Made by a program: the position numbers and the translations under genes. From the NCBI GenBank assembly GCA_036510735.1, contig DATCDK010000073.1, positions 1-22,654 on the forward strand: a DNA stretch of 22,654 bases, written 5' to 3'. Positions 14,509 to 21,006 of the stretch are shown piece by piece. How positions within the stretch are numbered: position 1 is the stretch's first letter; each line of letters begins with the position of its first letter. Below the pieces are notes generated by a model, which saw only the letters and a list, made by a program, of their open reading frames with translations, did not search any database and was not told where the DNA came from. This stretch comes from PALSA-607 sp036510735 (GTDB taxonomy: Bacteria > Actinomycetota > Actinomycetes > Acidothermales > Acidothermaceae).

Positions 14509-15702
14509 GTGCCGTCGCAGCTGCGCCCGACGCCTCAAGACCGCTTCACCTTCGGGCTCTGGACAGTGGGCTGGCCGGCGCGCGACCCCTTCGGCGACCC
14601 GACCCGGCCCGCCCTCGACCCGGTCGAGACAGTCCACCGTCTCGCTGAGCTTGGTGCTTACGGTGTCACGTTCCACGACGACGACCTGATTCCTTTTGGA
14701 AGCAGCGAAGCCGAGCGCGAGAAGCACATTGCTCGTTTCAAGGATGCGCTCGCCGAAACCGGGCTCGTCGTACCGATGGCGACGACGAACCTGTTCACCC
14801 ACCCGGTGTTCAAGGACGGCGGCTTCACGAGCAACGACCGCGCGATTCGCCGCTACGCGCTGCGCAAGGTCATGCGCAACCTCGACCTTGCTGTCGAACT
14901 TGGCGCGAAGACTTATGTGTTCTGGGGTGGGCGCGAGGGCGCCGAGACCGACTCCGCGAAGGACGTCAGGTCGGCGCTTGCCCGTTACGCCGAGGGCATC
15001 GACATGCTGGCGCAGTACGCAATCGACAACGGCTATGACATTCGGTTCGCTATCGAGCCCAAGCCGAACGAGCCTCGCGGCGACATCCTGCTGCCGACCG
15101 TCGGCGCTGCACTGGCCTTCATCTCGACACTCGAGCACCACGAGATGGTGGGCGTGAACCCCGAGGTCGGTCACGAGCAGATGGCTGGGCTCAACTTCGT
15201 ACACAGCATCGCGCAGGCGTTGTGGCAGGGAAAGCTCTTCCACATCGACCTCAACGGACAGCGCGGCATCAAATACGACCAGGACCTCATGTTCGGTCAT
15301 GGCGACCTGCTTAACGCGTTCTTTCTTGTTGACCTACTCGAGAACGGTGGCATCGCGGGCGCTCGCGCATACGATGGCCCTCGCCACTTCGACTACAAGC
15401 CGCTGCGCACTGAAGACATCGACGGCGTCTGGGCATCGGCCGCGGCGAACATGACGACCTACCTGTTGTTGAAGGAGCGGGCAATTGCCTTCCGTGCCGA
15501 CCCCGAGGTGCAGGCCGCGCTGGCTGCTGCACGGGTCGCCGAGCTGGCCATCCCGACACTCGGCGAGGGCGAGTCGTACACCAACCTTCTCGAAGACCGC
15601 TCAGCGTTCGAGGACTTCGACATCGAGGCTGCGGGCAAGCGCGGCTATCACTTCACCCAACTCGACCAGCTTGCGGTCGAGCACGTGCTCGGCGCGCGCT
15701 GA
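14509..15702 (+). CDS. xylA: Xylose isomerase
   Basis: Converts D-xylose to D-xylulose in the cytoplasm with two divalent metal ions. At 397 aa it matches the short (class I) Streptomyces-type enzymes. Catalytic and metal residues are all present at a constant offset of +2 from the Streptomyces numbering: His56 and Asp59 (TFHDDD), Glu183 and Lys185 (IEPKPNEPRGD), Glu219 and His222 (NPEVGHEQM), Asp247, Asp257, Asp259 and Asp289. Start GTG 14509 has an excellent GAGGAGA 5 nt upstream. It is first in the xylAB operon, with xylB 15 nt downstream, and is probably controlled by the divergent LacI-type regulator through the repeats at 14438-14476. Confidence 0.98.
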   Translation: MPSQLRPTPQDRFTFGLWTVGWPARDPFGDPTRPALDPVETVHRLAELGAYGVTFHDDDLIPFGSSEAEREKHIARFKDALAETGLVVPMATTNLFTHPVFKDGGFTSNDRAIRRYALRKVMRNLDLAVELGAKTYVFWGGREGAETDSAKDVRSALARYAEGIDMLAQYAIDNGYDIRFAIEPKPNEPRGDILLPTVGAALAFISTLEHHEMVGVNPEVGHEQMAGLNFVHSIAQALWQGKLFHIDLNGQRGIKYDQDLMFGHGDLLNAFFLVDLLENGGIAGARAYDGPRHFDYKPLRTEDIDGVWASAAANMTTYLLLKERAIAFRADPEVQAALAAARVAELAIPTLGEGESYTNLLEDRSAFEDFDIEAAGKRGYHFTQLDQLAVEHVLGAR

Positions 15703-15717
15703 CCTGACGCGATCGAC

Positions 15718-17133
15718 ATGACGCTCGTCGCCGGCGTCGACTCCTCAACGCAGTCGTGCAAGGTCGTCATCCGCGACGCTGACACCGGCGCGTTGGTCCG
15801 CGAGGGTCGGGCCGCGCATCCCGACGGCACCGAGGTCGATCCGGGCGCATGGTGGACGGCGCTTGGTTCCGCGCTTGACGAAGCGGGCGGTCTCGACGAC
15901 GTCGCAGGGCTGTCGGTCGCGGCGCAGCAACACGGCATGGTCTGTCTCGACACGGCAGGTGGGGTCGTGCGGCCTGCGTTGTTGTGGAACGACACGAGGT
16001 CGGCCCCGGACGCAACCGCACTGATCTGCGAGTTGGGCGCTGGCGATGCGCAGGTGGGCGCCCAGGCCTGGGCAGACGCAGTCGGCTCGGTGCCGGTGGC
16101 GTCGTTCACCGTGACAAAACTGCGGTGGCTCACGAGGCTCGAACCCGAAAATGCCGCGCGCACTGCTGCCGTGTGCCTGCCGCACGATTGGTTGACCTGG
16201 CGCCTCGCCGCAAACGGCGCTCCTGATCTGGCGACGCTCGCCACCGATCGCAGCGACGCGAGCGGCACCGGCTACTGGTCGCCGTCCGCCGGTGAATACC
16301 GCACCGACCTGTTGCACGGAGCGTTGGGTTTCGTGCCTCAATTGCCGCGGGTTCTTGGCCCCGCGGAGTCGGCTGGCGTGACGTCAACCGGGGTTCGCAT
16401 CGGCGCTGGTGCGGGCGACAACGCTGGGGCAGCGCTCGGCCTTGGTGCGCGCCGCGGCGATGTGATCGTCTCGATCGGCACATCGGGCACGGTGTTCGGC
16501 GTCAGTGCGACACCTACCGCAGACGCTGCTGGCGATGTCGCCGGTTTCGCCGACGCGAGTGGGCATTTCTTGCCGTTGGTGTGCACGCTAAACGCGGCAC
16601 GTGTCCTTGACGCGACGGCGGCGATGCTGGGTGTCGATGCGCAAACCCTGGCCGAACTCGCGTTGTCGGCACCGCCAGGAGCCGACGGTCTCGTCGTCGT
16701 GCCTTACCTCGAGGGCGAGCGCACGCCGAACAGGCCGAATGCGAGTGGCGCAATTCATGGCTGGCGACTCGGTAACTCGACCGCCGCCCATCTGGCGAGG
16801 GCAAGTGTTGAAGGTGTGTTGTGCGGACTCGCCGATGGGCTCGACGCGCTTCTCGCACACGGGTTCGCCGTCGAACGCATCCTGCTCATCGGCGGTGGCG
16901 CACGCTCCGCGGCGATCCGCGGCATCGCGCCGGCGGTGTTCGGCCGGCCCGTCGCGGTCCCGCCGGCCGGTGAGTACGTCGCCGACGGAGCCGCACGACA
17001 GGCGGCATGGATGGTGAGTGGTGCCGCCGAGCCGCCAGTATGGGAGTCGGAGGATACCCAGACCTTCGAGGCACCAGCCGCACCATGGGTGCGCGCCCGT
17101 TATGCCGAGGCGCGCGACCTCATGCCGAGTTAG
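15718..17133 (+). CDS. xylB: Xylulokinase (FGGY family)
   Basis: Phosphorylates D-xylulose with ATP to xylulose 5-phosphate for the pentose phosphate pathway. The 471-aa length is normal. The N-terminal ATPase fold starts VAGVDSSTQSCK (phosphate 1 region), followed by the substrate motif QQHGM at 70-74, catalytic Asp234 in GAGDNAGAALG, phosphate 2 motif SIGTSGTVF (252-260) and the adenosine motif LLIGGGARS near the C-terminus. QQHGM and the xylA context favour xylulose over glycerol or gluconate as substrate. The ATG follows the xylA stop by 15 nt with a weak ribosome binding site, suggesting coupling. Its last 14 bases overlap the 3' end of the convergent minus-strand gene. Confidence 0.96.
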   Translation: MTLVAGVDSSTQSCKVVIRDADTGALVREGRAAHPDGTEVDPGAWWTALGSALDEAGGLDDVAGLSVAAQQHGMVCLDTAGGVVRPALLWNDTRSAPDATALICELGAGDAQVGAQAWADAVGSVPVASFTVTKLRWLTRLEPENAARTAAVCLPHDWLTWRLAANGAPDLATLATDRSDASGTGYWSPSAGEYRTDLLHGALGFVPQLPRVLGPAESAGVTSTGVRIGAGAGDNAGAALGLGARRGDVIVSIGTSGTVFGVSATPTADAAGDVAGFADASGHFLPLVCTLNAARVLDATAAMLGVDAQTLAELALSAPPGADGLVVVPYLEGERTPNRPNASGAIHGWRLGNSTAAHLARASVEGVLCGLADGLDALLAHGFAVERILLIGGGARSAAIRGIAPAVFGRPVAVPPAGEYVADGAARQAAWMVSGAAEPPVWESEDTQTFEAPAAPWVRARYAEARDLMPS

Positions 17134-17470
17134 CGCGAGCAAGCAGAGCTTGCCGCAGTTCAGCCCACGCATGGGCGGCGGCGACGGGAGCGCTAGCAAC
17201 GCACGCGCAACCGAACTCGGTGCACGCGATAACCATGTGATGGGCCTCGGGCGGGACAACGCACAGCGGATCCATGCAGTGCCTGTCGCCACTGGTGTGC
17301 CGCACCAACGAGTCGTGGCAGTGCTCGAGGTCATCGTTGCACCACCTGCAACGGGCGCTGTTCAACTCAGCCGAGATGACGGCGACGTTGCCCACTGGTG
17401 CTGTTTGGCGAGTCGCCACGGTGAGCTTGCCTCTACGTGGCCGTGCGTGTCGGCCTTTCGGGTCGCTCAT
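17120..17470 (-). CDS. Conserved-looking Cys/His-rich protein, probable metal binding
   Basis: A 116-aa protein. The middle carries a Cys/His array: RCRWCNDDLEHCHDSLVRH, DRHCMDPLC, AHHMVIAC and FGCAC, with about nine Cys and six His in 60 residues, suggesting zinc binding. I recall similar uncharacterised actinobacterial proteins but have no function for them. The frame is open to 17662; the ATG at 17470 is preferred because the longer version would run antisense through the next gene's start and because TACCGT (17483-17478) lies 7 nt upstream, a leaderless arrangement. It is convergent with xylB (14-nt overlap) and divergent from the 91-aa gene. Confidence 0.68.
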   Translation of the reverse strand: MSDPKGRHARPRRGKLTVATRQTAPVGNVAVISAELNSARCRWCNDDLEHCHDSLVRHTSGDRHCMDPLCVVPPEAHHMVIACTEFGCACVASAPVAAAHAWAELRQALLARANSA

Positions 17471-17477
17471 GGGTACG

Positions 17478-17528
17478 ACGGTAGGCGCGAAACGCGGCAA
17501 TTGCGCTGCGACGCGCCCGCGGTACCGT
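17478..17528. promoter_or_regulatory. Divergent promoter pair with a central palindrome
   Basis: Minus strand: TACCGT (17483-17478) lies 7 nt before the ATG at 17470. Plus strand: TTGCGC (17501-17506), 16 bp, then TACCGT (17523-17528), predicting a start near 17535 for the gene at 17553. The same -10 hexamer occurs in both directions. The 8-bp palindrome GCAATTGC (17497-17504) lies between them and overlaps the plus-strand -35. Confidence 0.5.
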
Positions 17529-17552
17529 GGCCCTCCAACGAAGGGACACCTC

Positions 17553-17828
17553 ATGACGCTGTTGGATAAAGCAAAGGTGGCTGCAGAGAAGGCAGCTGCT
17601 GCCGGTAAGCAGGGTATGCAGCAGGGCCAGGCCAAGATTGACGCGATCCAGACCAAGCGCAAGGCCGAGGCGCTGCTGCGTGAACTCGGTGCCGCCTACT
17701 ATGCCGAACTGCGACACGGTGGCAGCCACGACGCCGTCGAGTCGGTTGTCCGGGGGCTGGACAATCACGAGAAGGAGCACGGCGCGGTCGATGCCGAGCC
17801 CGGCGGATCGGAGCCCGAAGAGGGTTAG
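17553..17828 (+). CDS. Conserved-looking 91-aa helical protein of unknown function
   Basis: Starts MTLLDKAKVAAEKAAAAGKQ and is rich in Ala, Lys, Gln and Glu through residue 45, predicting a long amphipathic helix or coiled coil. AEALLRELGAAYYAELRHG follows, then an acidic tail ending SEPEEG. Similar short proteins starting MTLLDK and containing ALLRELGAA..YAE are, from memory, common in actinobacteria as hypothetical proteins; no function is known to me. No signal peptide or membrane segment. The ATG has GAAGGGA about 7 nt upstream. Divergent from the Cys/His gene, and followed on the same strand by a 56-aa ORF 83 nt later. Confidence 0.82.
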   Translation: MTLLDKAKVAAEKAAAAGKQGMQQGQAKIDAIQTKRKAEALLRELGAAYYAELRHGGSHDAVESVVRGLDNHEKEHGAVDAEPGGSEPEEG

Positions 17829-17911
17829 AAGACGGTGCGAGGGGGGCACATCAGTGTTTCCGAGACAGCAGTGGTTCCGAGCATCACTGCTCACCTAGCA
17901 GGAGGACGCTG

Positions 17912-18082
17912 ATGGAGCAGTCGCATCATGACGTTGGCGCGATGATTCAGATCTCCGCCGACCAATGCAGGCGGGCGGCGCTCGCCGTATGCGGCGCTGC
18001 CACCGACGCAGCAGACGCGCAGCTGCTGCTCGATGCTCTTGGGCTACGGCAAATCCTCACCAACCTGGCAATCCCCGCCTGA
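17912..18082 (+). CDS. Small conserved-looking protein, 56 aa
   Basis: ATG 17912 is preceded by AGGAGG (17900-17905) at ideal distance, one of the best ribosome binding sites in the window. The product contains CRRAALAVCGAATDAADAQL and LLLDALGLRQIL, a pattern I recall from short uncharacterised actinobacterial proteins. It has two Cys (19 and 27) and is predicted helical, with no signal peptide. It stops 4 bp from the convergent end of the antiporter gene. Function unknown. Confidence 0.7.
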   Translation: MEQSHHDVGAMIQISADQCRRAALAVCGAATDAADAQLLLDALGLRQILTNLAIPA

Positions 18083-18086
18083 CCCG

Positions 18087-19655
18087 TTAGCTGTCGTCGT
18101 CCGATCGGGTTGGCCGCGTTGTATGCGGCCGGGTCGGCGGGGGACGCTCAGGCCGCTGGGGCGCGGGTTGCACCCGAACATTCGACTGCACGATCGGCTT
18201 GGTCGCCGGATTGGGTGTCGCCGACCGGGTCGGGGTTGCGGTCGCGCGCGGCGCCCGCTCGGTCACGTTGGTCGGATCCGATGCCTTGACATTGGCCACC
18301 CTTACATCGGCTGCCCTTACATCGGCTGCCAGGGCGGCCTTGGGTCGAGCAGCCGGTCTCTTTCGTGGCGCTGCTGACTGGCTCGCAGCAACCGGAGTTG
18401 GCGCGATCGCCGGCGGCGCGGACGGGCCCGGGGTCATGACCGCAGCGGCGGCGCGCTCGCCGACGTCGCCCGCATCGATGTTCATAGTCGCGGGTACCGC
18501 GGCATTCGCCGACCTCTTTGCATAGGCGCCACCCACTGCAGCCACGGCGAGGGTCAACACTGCCGCGCCCAGAATCGCGCCGCCTTCGCCGGGCTGCAGC
18601 AAGCCGCCTTGCGCACCGAGGGCTGCCGCCGCGACGGGGACGCCGAGTTGCGCACTCGCCAGAACAGCGAGCGGCAACGGCTGACCGACGAGCCGCGCGA
18701 GCGCGTGAATGGCGGTGGTAGCCACCGCGAGGCCTAACGCGAGAACCACCAACCTGGGGTGGTCGGCCAGAGCTCGAAGGTCGATGGACGCGCCGAGCCA
18801 GATGAAGAAAATCGGGCCGAGGAAGCCCTCTGTGACAGCGAAGAGTTGACCCGCAAGGCGCCGCGGGGTACCGATGGCGGAGAGCGCCAAGCCGAATGCG
18901 AATCCGGCAAGCATCACCGACACATGCACGTTGACGGCGAGCCCGGCGAGTGCAAACAGAGCGGCGAGGCTGACCCGCATCTCGAGGCCGAAGCTGTGTT
19001 GAACGCTGACTTTCTGCAGCTTGGTGATCAGGTCGCGATCAGCCAGCTCACGCAAGATGAGGTAGGCGAGGCCAGCGACCGCCAGCACGATGACAGCGCC
19101 GACCGCCGCGCGGCCGGCCTTTGACGGGTCCGCAGCCAGTGGCAGCGCGATGATGCAGGCGGTATCGGCGATGGCTACCTGTGCCATCAGCGTCAGGACT
19201 CGGTCTCCCGTCAGTCCTTCGCCGTCCACGATCGGCATGATGACCGCGGCCGAACTCGACGACAGCAGCACGGCATACAGCGCGGTGTGATGGGTGTGCC
19301 CCAGCGAGGAGAGTGCGGCGGCGACCGGCACGGCGACGATGCCGGTTCCGATAACGAGCAGCAAACCGCGACCGGCCGCCTTCCGCAGAGCGTGATTGCC
19401 GATCGGCACGTGCGAGCCCGCGACAAGCATCACTAAGCCGAAACCGGCCTGCGCGAGGAAGCTGAGGATGGGGTCGTTCGGATGGATCACGCGCAGCCCG
19501 GTCGTGCCGAGGACCACACCGACGGCCAGCTCGCCGACCACGATCGGGGCGCCGTAGCGCCGAGGCACCGCCAGCAGCGGTCCGATGAGACTGACGGCGA
19601 TGATGCCGGCGAGGCCGAGCAGGGTCACGGCAGACAACATAGTGGCCGGGAACAC
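18087..19655 (-). CDS. Cation:proton antiporter, Kef/CPA2 type, with a long cytoplasmic tail
   Basis: A 522-aa inner membrane transporter. Roughly twelve hydrophobic segments fill residues 8-385, with CPA2-type motifs VGELAVGVVLGTTGLR, LSSSSAAVIMPI, ADTACIIALPLA and FFIWLGASIDLRAL. The conserved Asp in ADTACI is a likely ion-coupling residue. No RCK/TrkA domain follows; instead residues about 390-522 form a disordered Ala/Pro/Arg/Thr-rich tail, basic overall, with a tandem AADVR repeat. The ion (Na+ or K+) cannot be told. Start GTG 19655 gives MFPATMLSAV; ATG 19640 is an alternative, and neither has a clear ribosome binding site. It is convergent with the 56-aa gene and on the same strand as YceI, separated from it by a strong hairpin. 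Confidence 0.92.
   Translation of the reverse strand: MFPATMLSAVTLLGLAGIIAVSLIGPLLAVPRRYGAPIVVGELAVGVVLGTTGLRVIHPNDPILSFLAQAGFGLVMLVAGSHVPIGNHALRKAAGRGLLLVIGTGIVAVPVAAALSSLGHTHHTALYAVLLSSSSAAVIMPIVDGEGLTGDRVLTLMAQVAIADTACIIALPLAADPSKAGRAAVGAVIVLAVAGLAYLILRELADRDLITKLQKVSVQHSFGLEMRVSLAALFALAGLAVNVHVSVMLAGFAFGLALSAIGTPRRLAGQLFAVTEGFLGPIFFIWLGASIDLRALADHPRLVVLALGLAVATTAIHALARLVGQPLPLAVLASAQLGVPVAAAALGAQGGLLQPGEGGAILGAAVLTLAVAAVGGAYAKRSANAAVPATMNIDAGDVGERAAAAVMTPGPSAPPAIAPTPVAASQSAAPRKRPAARPKAALAADVRAADVRVANVKASDPTNVTERAPRATATPTRSATPNPATKPIVQSNVRVQPAPQRPERPPPTRPHTTRPTRSDDDS
18300..18329. repeat. 15-bp perfect tandem duplication inside the antiporter tail
   Basis: CCTTACATCGGCTGC occurs twice head to tail (18300-18314 and 18315-18329). 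It encodes the duplicated AADVR pentapeptide of the disordered tail and keeps the frame, so it looks like a recent slippage event. Confidence 0.9.
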
Positions 19656-19687
19656 GCCGACCCGGAACGCGCTTGCCCCGAACGCAG

Positions 19688-19719
19688 TGATGGCCGGCCC
19701 TCGTGCGGGCCGGCCATCA
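19688..19719 (-). terminator. Perfect 13-bp hairpin, terminator of the YceI gene
   Basis: TGATGGCCGGCCC (19688-19700) and GGGCCGGCCATCA (19707-19719) are perfect complements around the loop TCGTGC. It lies about 30 nt after the YceI stop and before the antiporter start. There is no T tract. Confidence 0.75.
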
Positions 19720-19748
19720 GGTTGAGTAGGTGTTACTGCTGGAGCGCG

Positions 19749-20312
19749 TTACGGCTGGAGCACAGCCTCAATCTCGAGGTGAATCGCGATCTTGTCAGCG
19801 ACGACGGCGCCACCGGTCTCGAGCGCGGCGTTGAAGTTGACACCGAAGTCGCGGCGGTTGATATCCGCGGTTGCGGTGAACCCGGCGCGCGTGCCGCCGT
19901 AAGCATCGGGGCCGAACCCGTTCAACTCGAGGCGCAGCGGTACGTCCTTGGTCACGCCCTTGAGTGTGAGCTGGCCGTCGAGGACCAGGTCGTCACCGTC
20001 TTGCCGGACGCCGGTCGAGCGGTACGTCATCGTGGGGTAGGTCTCGACCTCGAAGAAGTCGGCGCTGCGGATGTGGTCATCGCGCTGGGTGTTGCCGGTG
20101 TCGATCGAGTTGAGCTCGATCGTCGCGGTCACCGAGGAGTCGGCGGCACTCTCGCCGGTCACGATCTGGCCTTCGAACTTCGTGAAGCGGCCACGGACCT
20201 TCGCCACGACCATGTGCCGGACAACGAAGCCGACATCAGAGTGGACGGGGTCAATAGCCCACGTGCCAGCCAGGTAGCCAGGAACAGTTTCGATCGTGGT
20301 GCTTGTAGTCAT
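19749..20312 (-). CDS. YceI family protein (polyisoprenoid-binding-like lipocalin fold)
   Basis: A 187-aa protein with the YceI signatures WAIDPVHSDVGFVVRHM (19-34), DDHIRSADFFEVETYPTM (78-95) and NRRDFGVNF (152-160). YceI proteins form an extended lipocalin-like barrel that binds isoprenoid-type lipids. There is no signal peptide, so this copy is probably cytoplasmic, as are many actinobacterial ones. ATG 20312 has AAAGGT about 9 nt upstream; the longer frame to 20384 would run through the promoter and both operators and is rejected. It is divergent from a MarR-type regulator. A promoter (TTGAAT, 17 bp, TACGTT) and two palindromes suggest MarR control. The true ligand is unknown. Confidence 0.93.
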   Translation of the reverse strand: MTTSTTIETVPGYLAGTWAIDPVHSDVGFVVRHMVVAKVRGRFTKFEGQIVTGESAADSSVTATIELNSIDTGNTQRDDHIRSADFFEVETYPTMTYRSTGVRQDGDDLVLDGQLTLKGVTKDVPLRLELNGFGPDAYGGTRAGFTATADINRRDFGVNFNAALETGGAVVADKIAIHLEIEAVLQP

Positions 20313-20332
20313 CGTCGTTGACCTTTCGATTA

Positions 20333-20344
20333 TTGAGCTCTCAA
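20333..20344. promoter_or_regulatory. MarR-type operator, downstream copy
   Basis: TTGAG-CT-CTCAA, a palindrome with 5-bp arms and a 2-bp centre. It lies in the YceI 5' leader, just after the predicted transcription start. It has the same architecture as the palindrome exactly 40 bp away. Confidence 0.55.
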
Positions 20345-20355
20345 CCTCTGGAGCG

Positions 20356-20384
20356 AACGTAGCATTAAACGATTGAAGATTCAA
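20356..20384 (-). promoter_or_regulatory. Probable YceI promoter
   Basis: On the minus strand, TTGAAT (20384-20379), 17 bp and TACGTT (20361-20356) match the housekeeping consensus well. The -35 lies inside the MarR-type palindrome at 20373-20384. Confidence 0.6.
20373..20384. promoter_or_regulatory. MarR-type operator, promoter-overlapping copy
   Basis: TTGAA-GA-TTCAA, a typical MarR-family palindrome, covers the YceI -35. A second dyad, GAAGAT...ATCTTC (20375-20380 and 20387-20392), overlaps it. Binding here could repress YceI and, being only about 20 bp from the marR -10, the regulator itself. Confidence 0.62.
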
Positions 20385-20404
20385 CTATCTTCCCGATTTT
20401 TAGG

Positions 20405-20410
20405 TACCAT
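20405..20410 (+). promoter_or_regulatory. -10 element of the MarR gene, predicted leaderless
   Basis: TACCAT fits TANNNT and ends exactly 6 nt before the ATG at 20417. No Shine-Dalgarno is present, so the mRNA probably starts at the start codon. Confidence 0.55.
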
Positions 20411-20416
20411 TCCTTC

Positions 20417-20968
20417 ATGCCTGCCAAGTCGAAGCCGCCGACGGCCCTGCTCCCGTCGCAGCGGGGAGCCGTGAACGAGCCGCGCTGGCTGAGCGACGAA
20501 GAGCAGGCGATGTGGCGCGCCTACATCGAGTCGACGCACATGTTGATGGACCGGCTCGACCAGGAGCTCCAGCGAGACAGCGGAATCCCGCACGCCTATT
20601 ACGAGGTGCTGGTCCGGCTGTCAGAGGTCCCCGACCGCCGACTGCGGATGAGCGCCCTGGCAGACCGCTCGATGTCGTCGCGTAGCCGGCTTTCCCATGC
20701 CGTTGCGCGGCTCGAGGAAAACGGCTGGGTACGCCGCGAGATCTGCCCGACCGATCGCCGGGGGCAGGTCGCCGTGCTGACCGATGCCGGATTCGCCGCG
20801 CTCGCCGCCGCGGCTCCCGGCCACGTCGAAGGTGTGCGCACCCACCTGCTCGACCCGTTGACAGGGGAGCAGGTGAAGCAGTTGGCGCAGATCTGCACGA
20901 TCATCGCCGAGCGGCTGCGCGAGAGTGGATCCAGTTGCTTTGGCGACGACGAGAACCCCAATGGCTGA
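20417..20968 (+). CDS. MarR-family transcriptional regulator
   Basis: A 183-aa winged-helix regulator. A dimerisation helix (about 27-55: WRAYIESTHMLMDRLDQEL) is followed by the DNA-binding domain (about 60-125: LRMSALADRSMSSRSRLSHA, then RLEENGWVRREICPTDRRGQ and the wing VAVLTDAG) and C-terminal dimerisation helices (about 130-172). It is divergent from YceI across about 100 bp holding two matching palindromes, so it likely controls YceI and itself. MarR proteins usually respond to small phenolic ligands or oxidants; only two Cys are present (about 109 and 175), with no obvious redox pair. The gene is predicted to be leaderless. Confidence 0.93.
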   Translation: MPAKSKPPTALLPSQRGAVNEPRWLSDEEQAMWRAYIESTHMLMDRLDQELQRDSGIPHAYYEVLVRLSEVPDRRLRMSALADRSMSSRSRLSHAVARLEENGWVRREICPTDRRGQVAVLTDAGFAALAAAAPGHVEGVRTHLLDPLTGEQVKQLAQICTIIAERLRESGSSCFGDDENPNG

Positions 20969-20977
20969 CATGCACCC

Positions 20978-20998
20978 GGACGCGCTCCTGCTGCGTCC
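20978..20998 (+). terminator. Weak hairpin after the MarR gene
   Basis: GGACGC (20978-20983) and GCGTCC (20993-20998) enclose a 9-nt loop, 10 nt after the MarR stop and 8 nt before the lipoprotein ATG. It has no T tract, and its function as a terminator is doubtful. Confidence 0.25.
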
Positions 20999-21006
20999 TT
21001 GAGCGC

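Noticed and set aside
14359..15300. 313-aa minus-strand frame antisense to xylA
   Set aside because: xylA keeps every catalytic residue; the antisense frame also runs through the xylA promoter and has no family features.
17471..17662. N-terminal extension of the Cys/His protein to 180 aa
   Set aside because: The extension would be antisense to the start of the 91-aa gene, and a leaderless start at 17470 fits better.
20313..20384. Longer YceI start
   Set aside because: It would translate through both operators and the promoter; homologues begin near the chosen ATG, which has a ribosome binding site.
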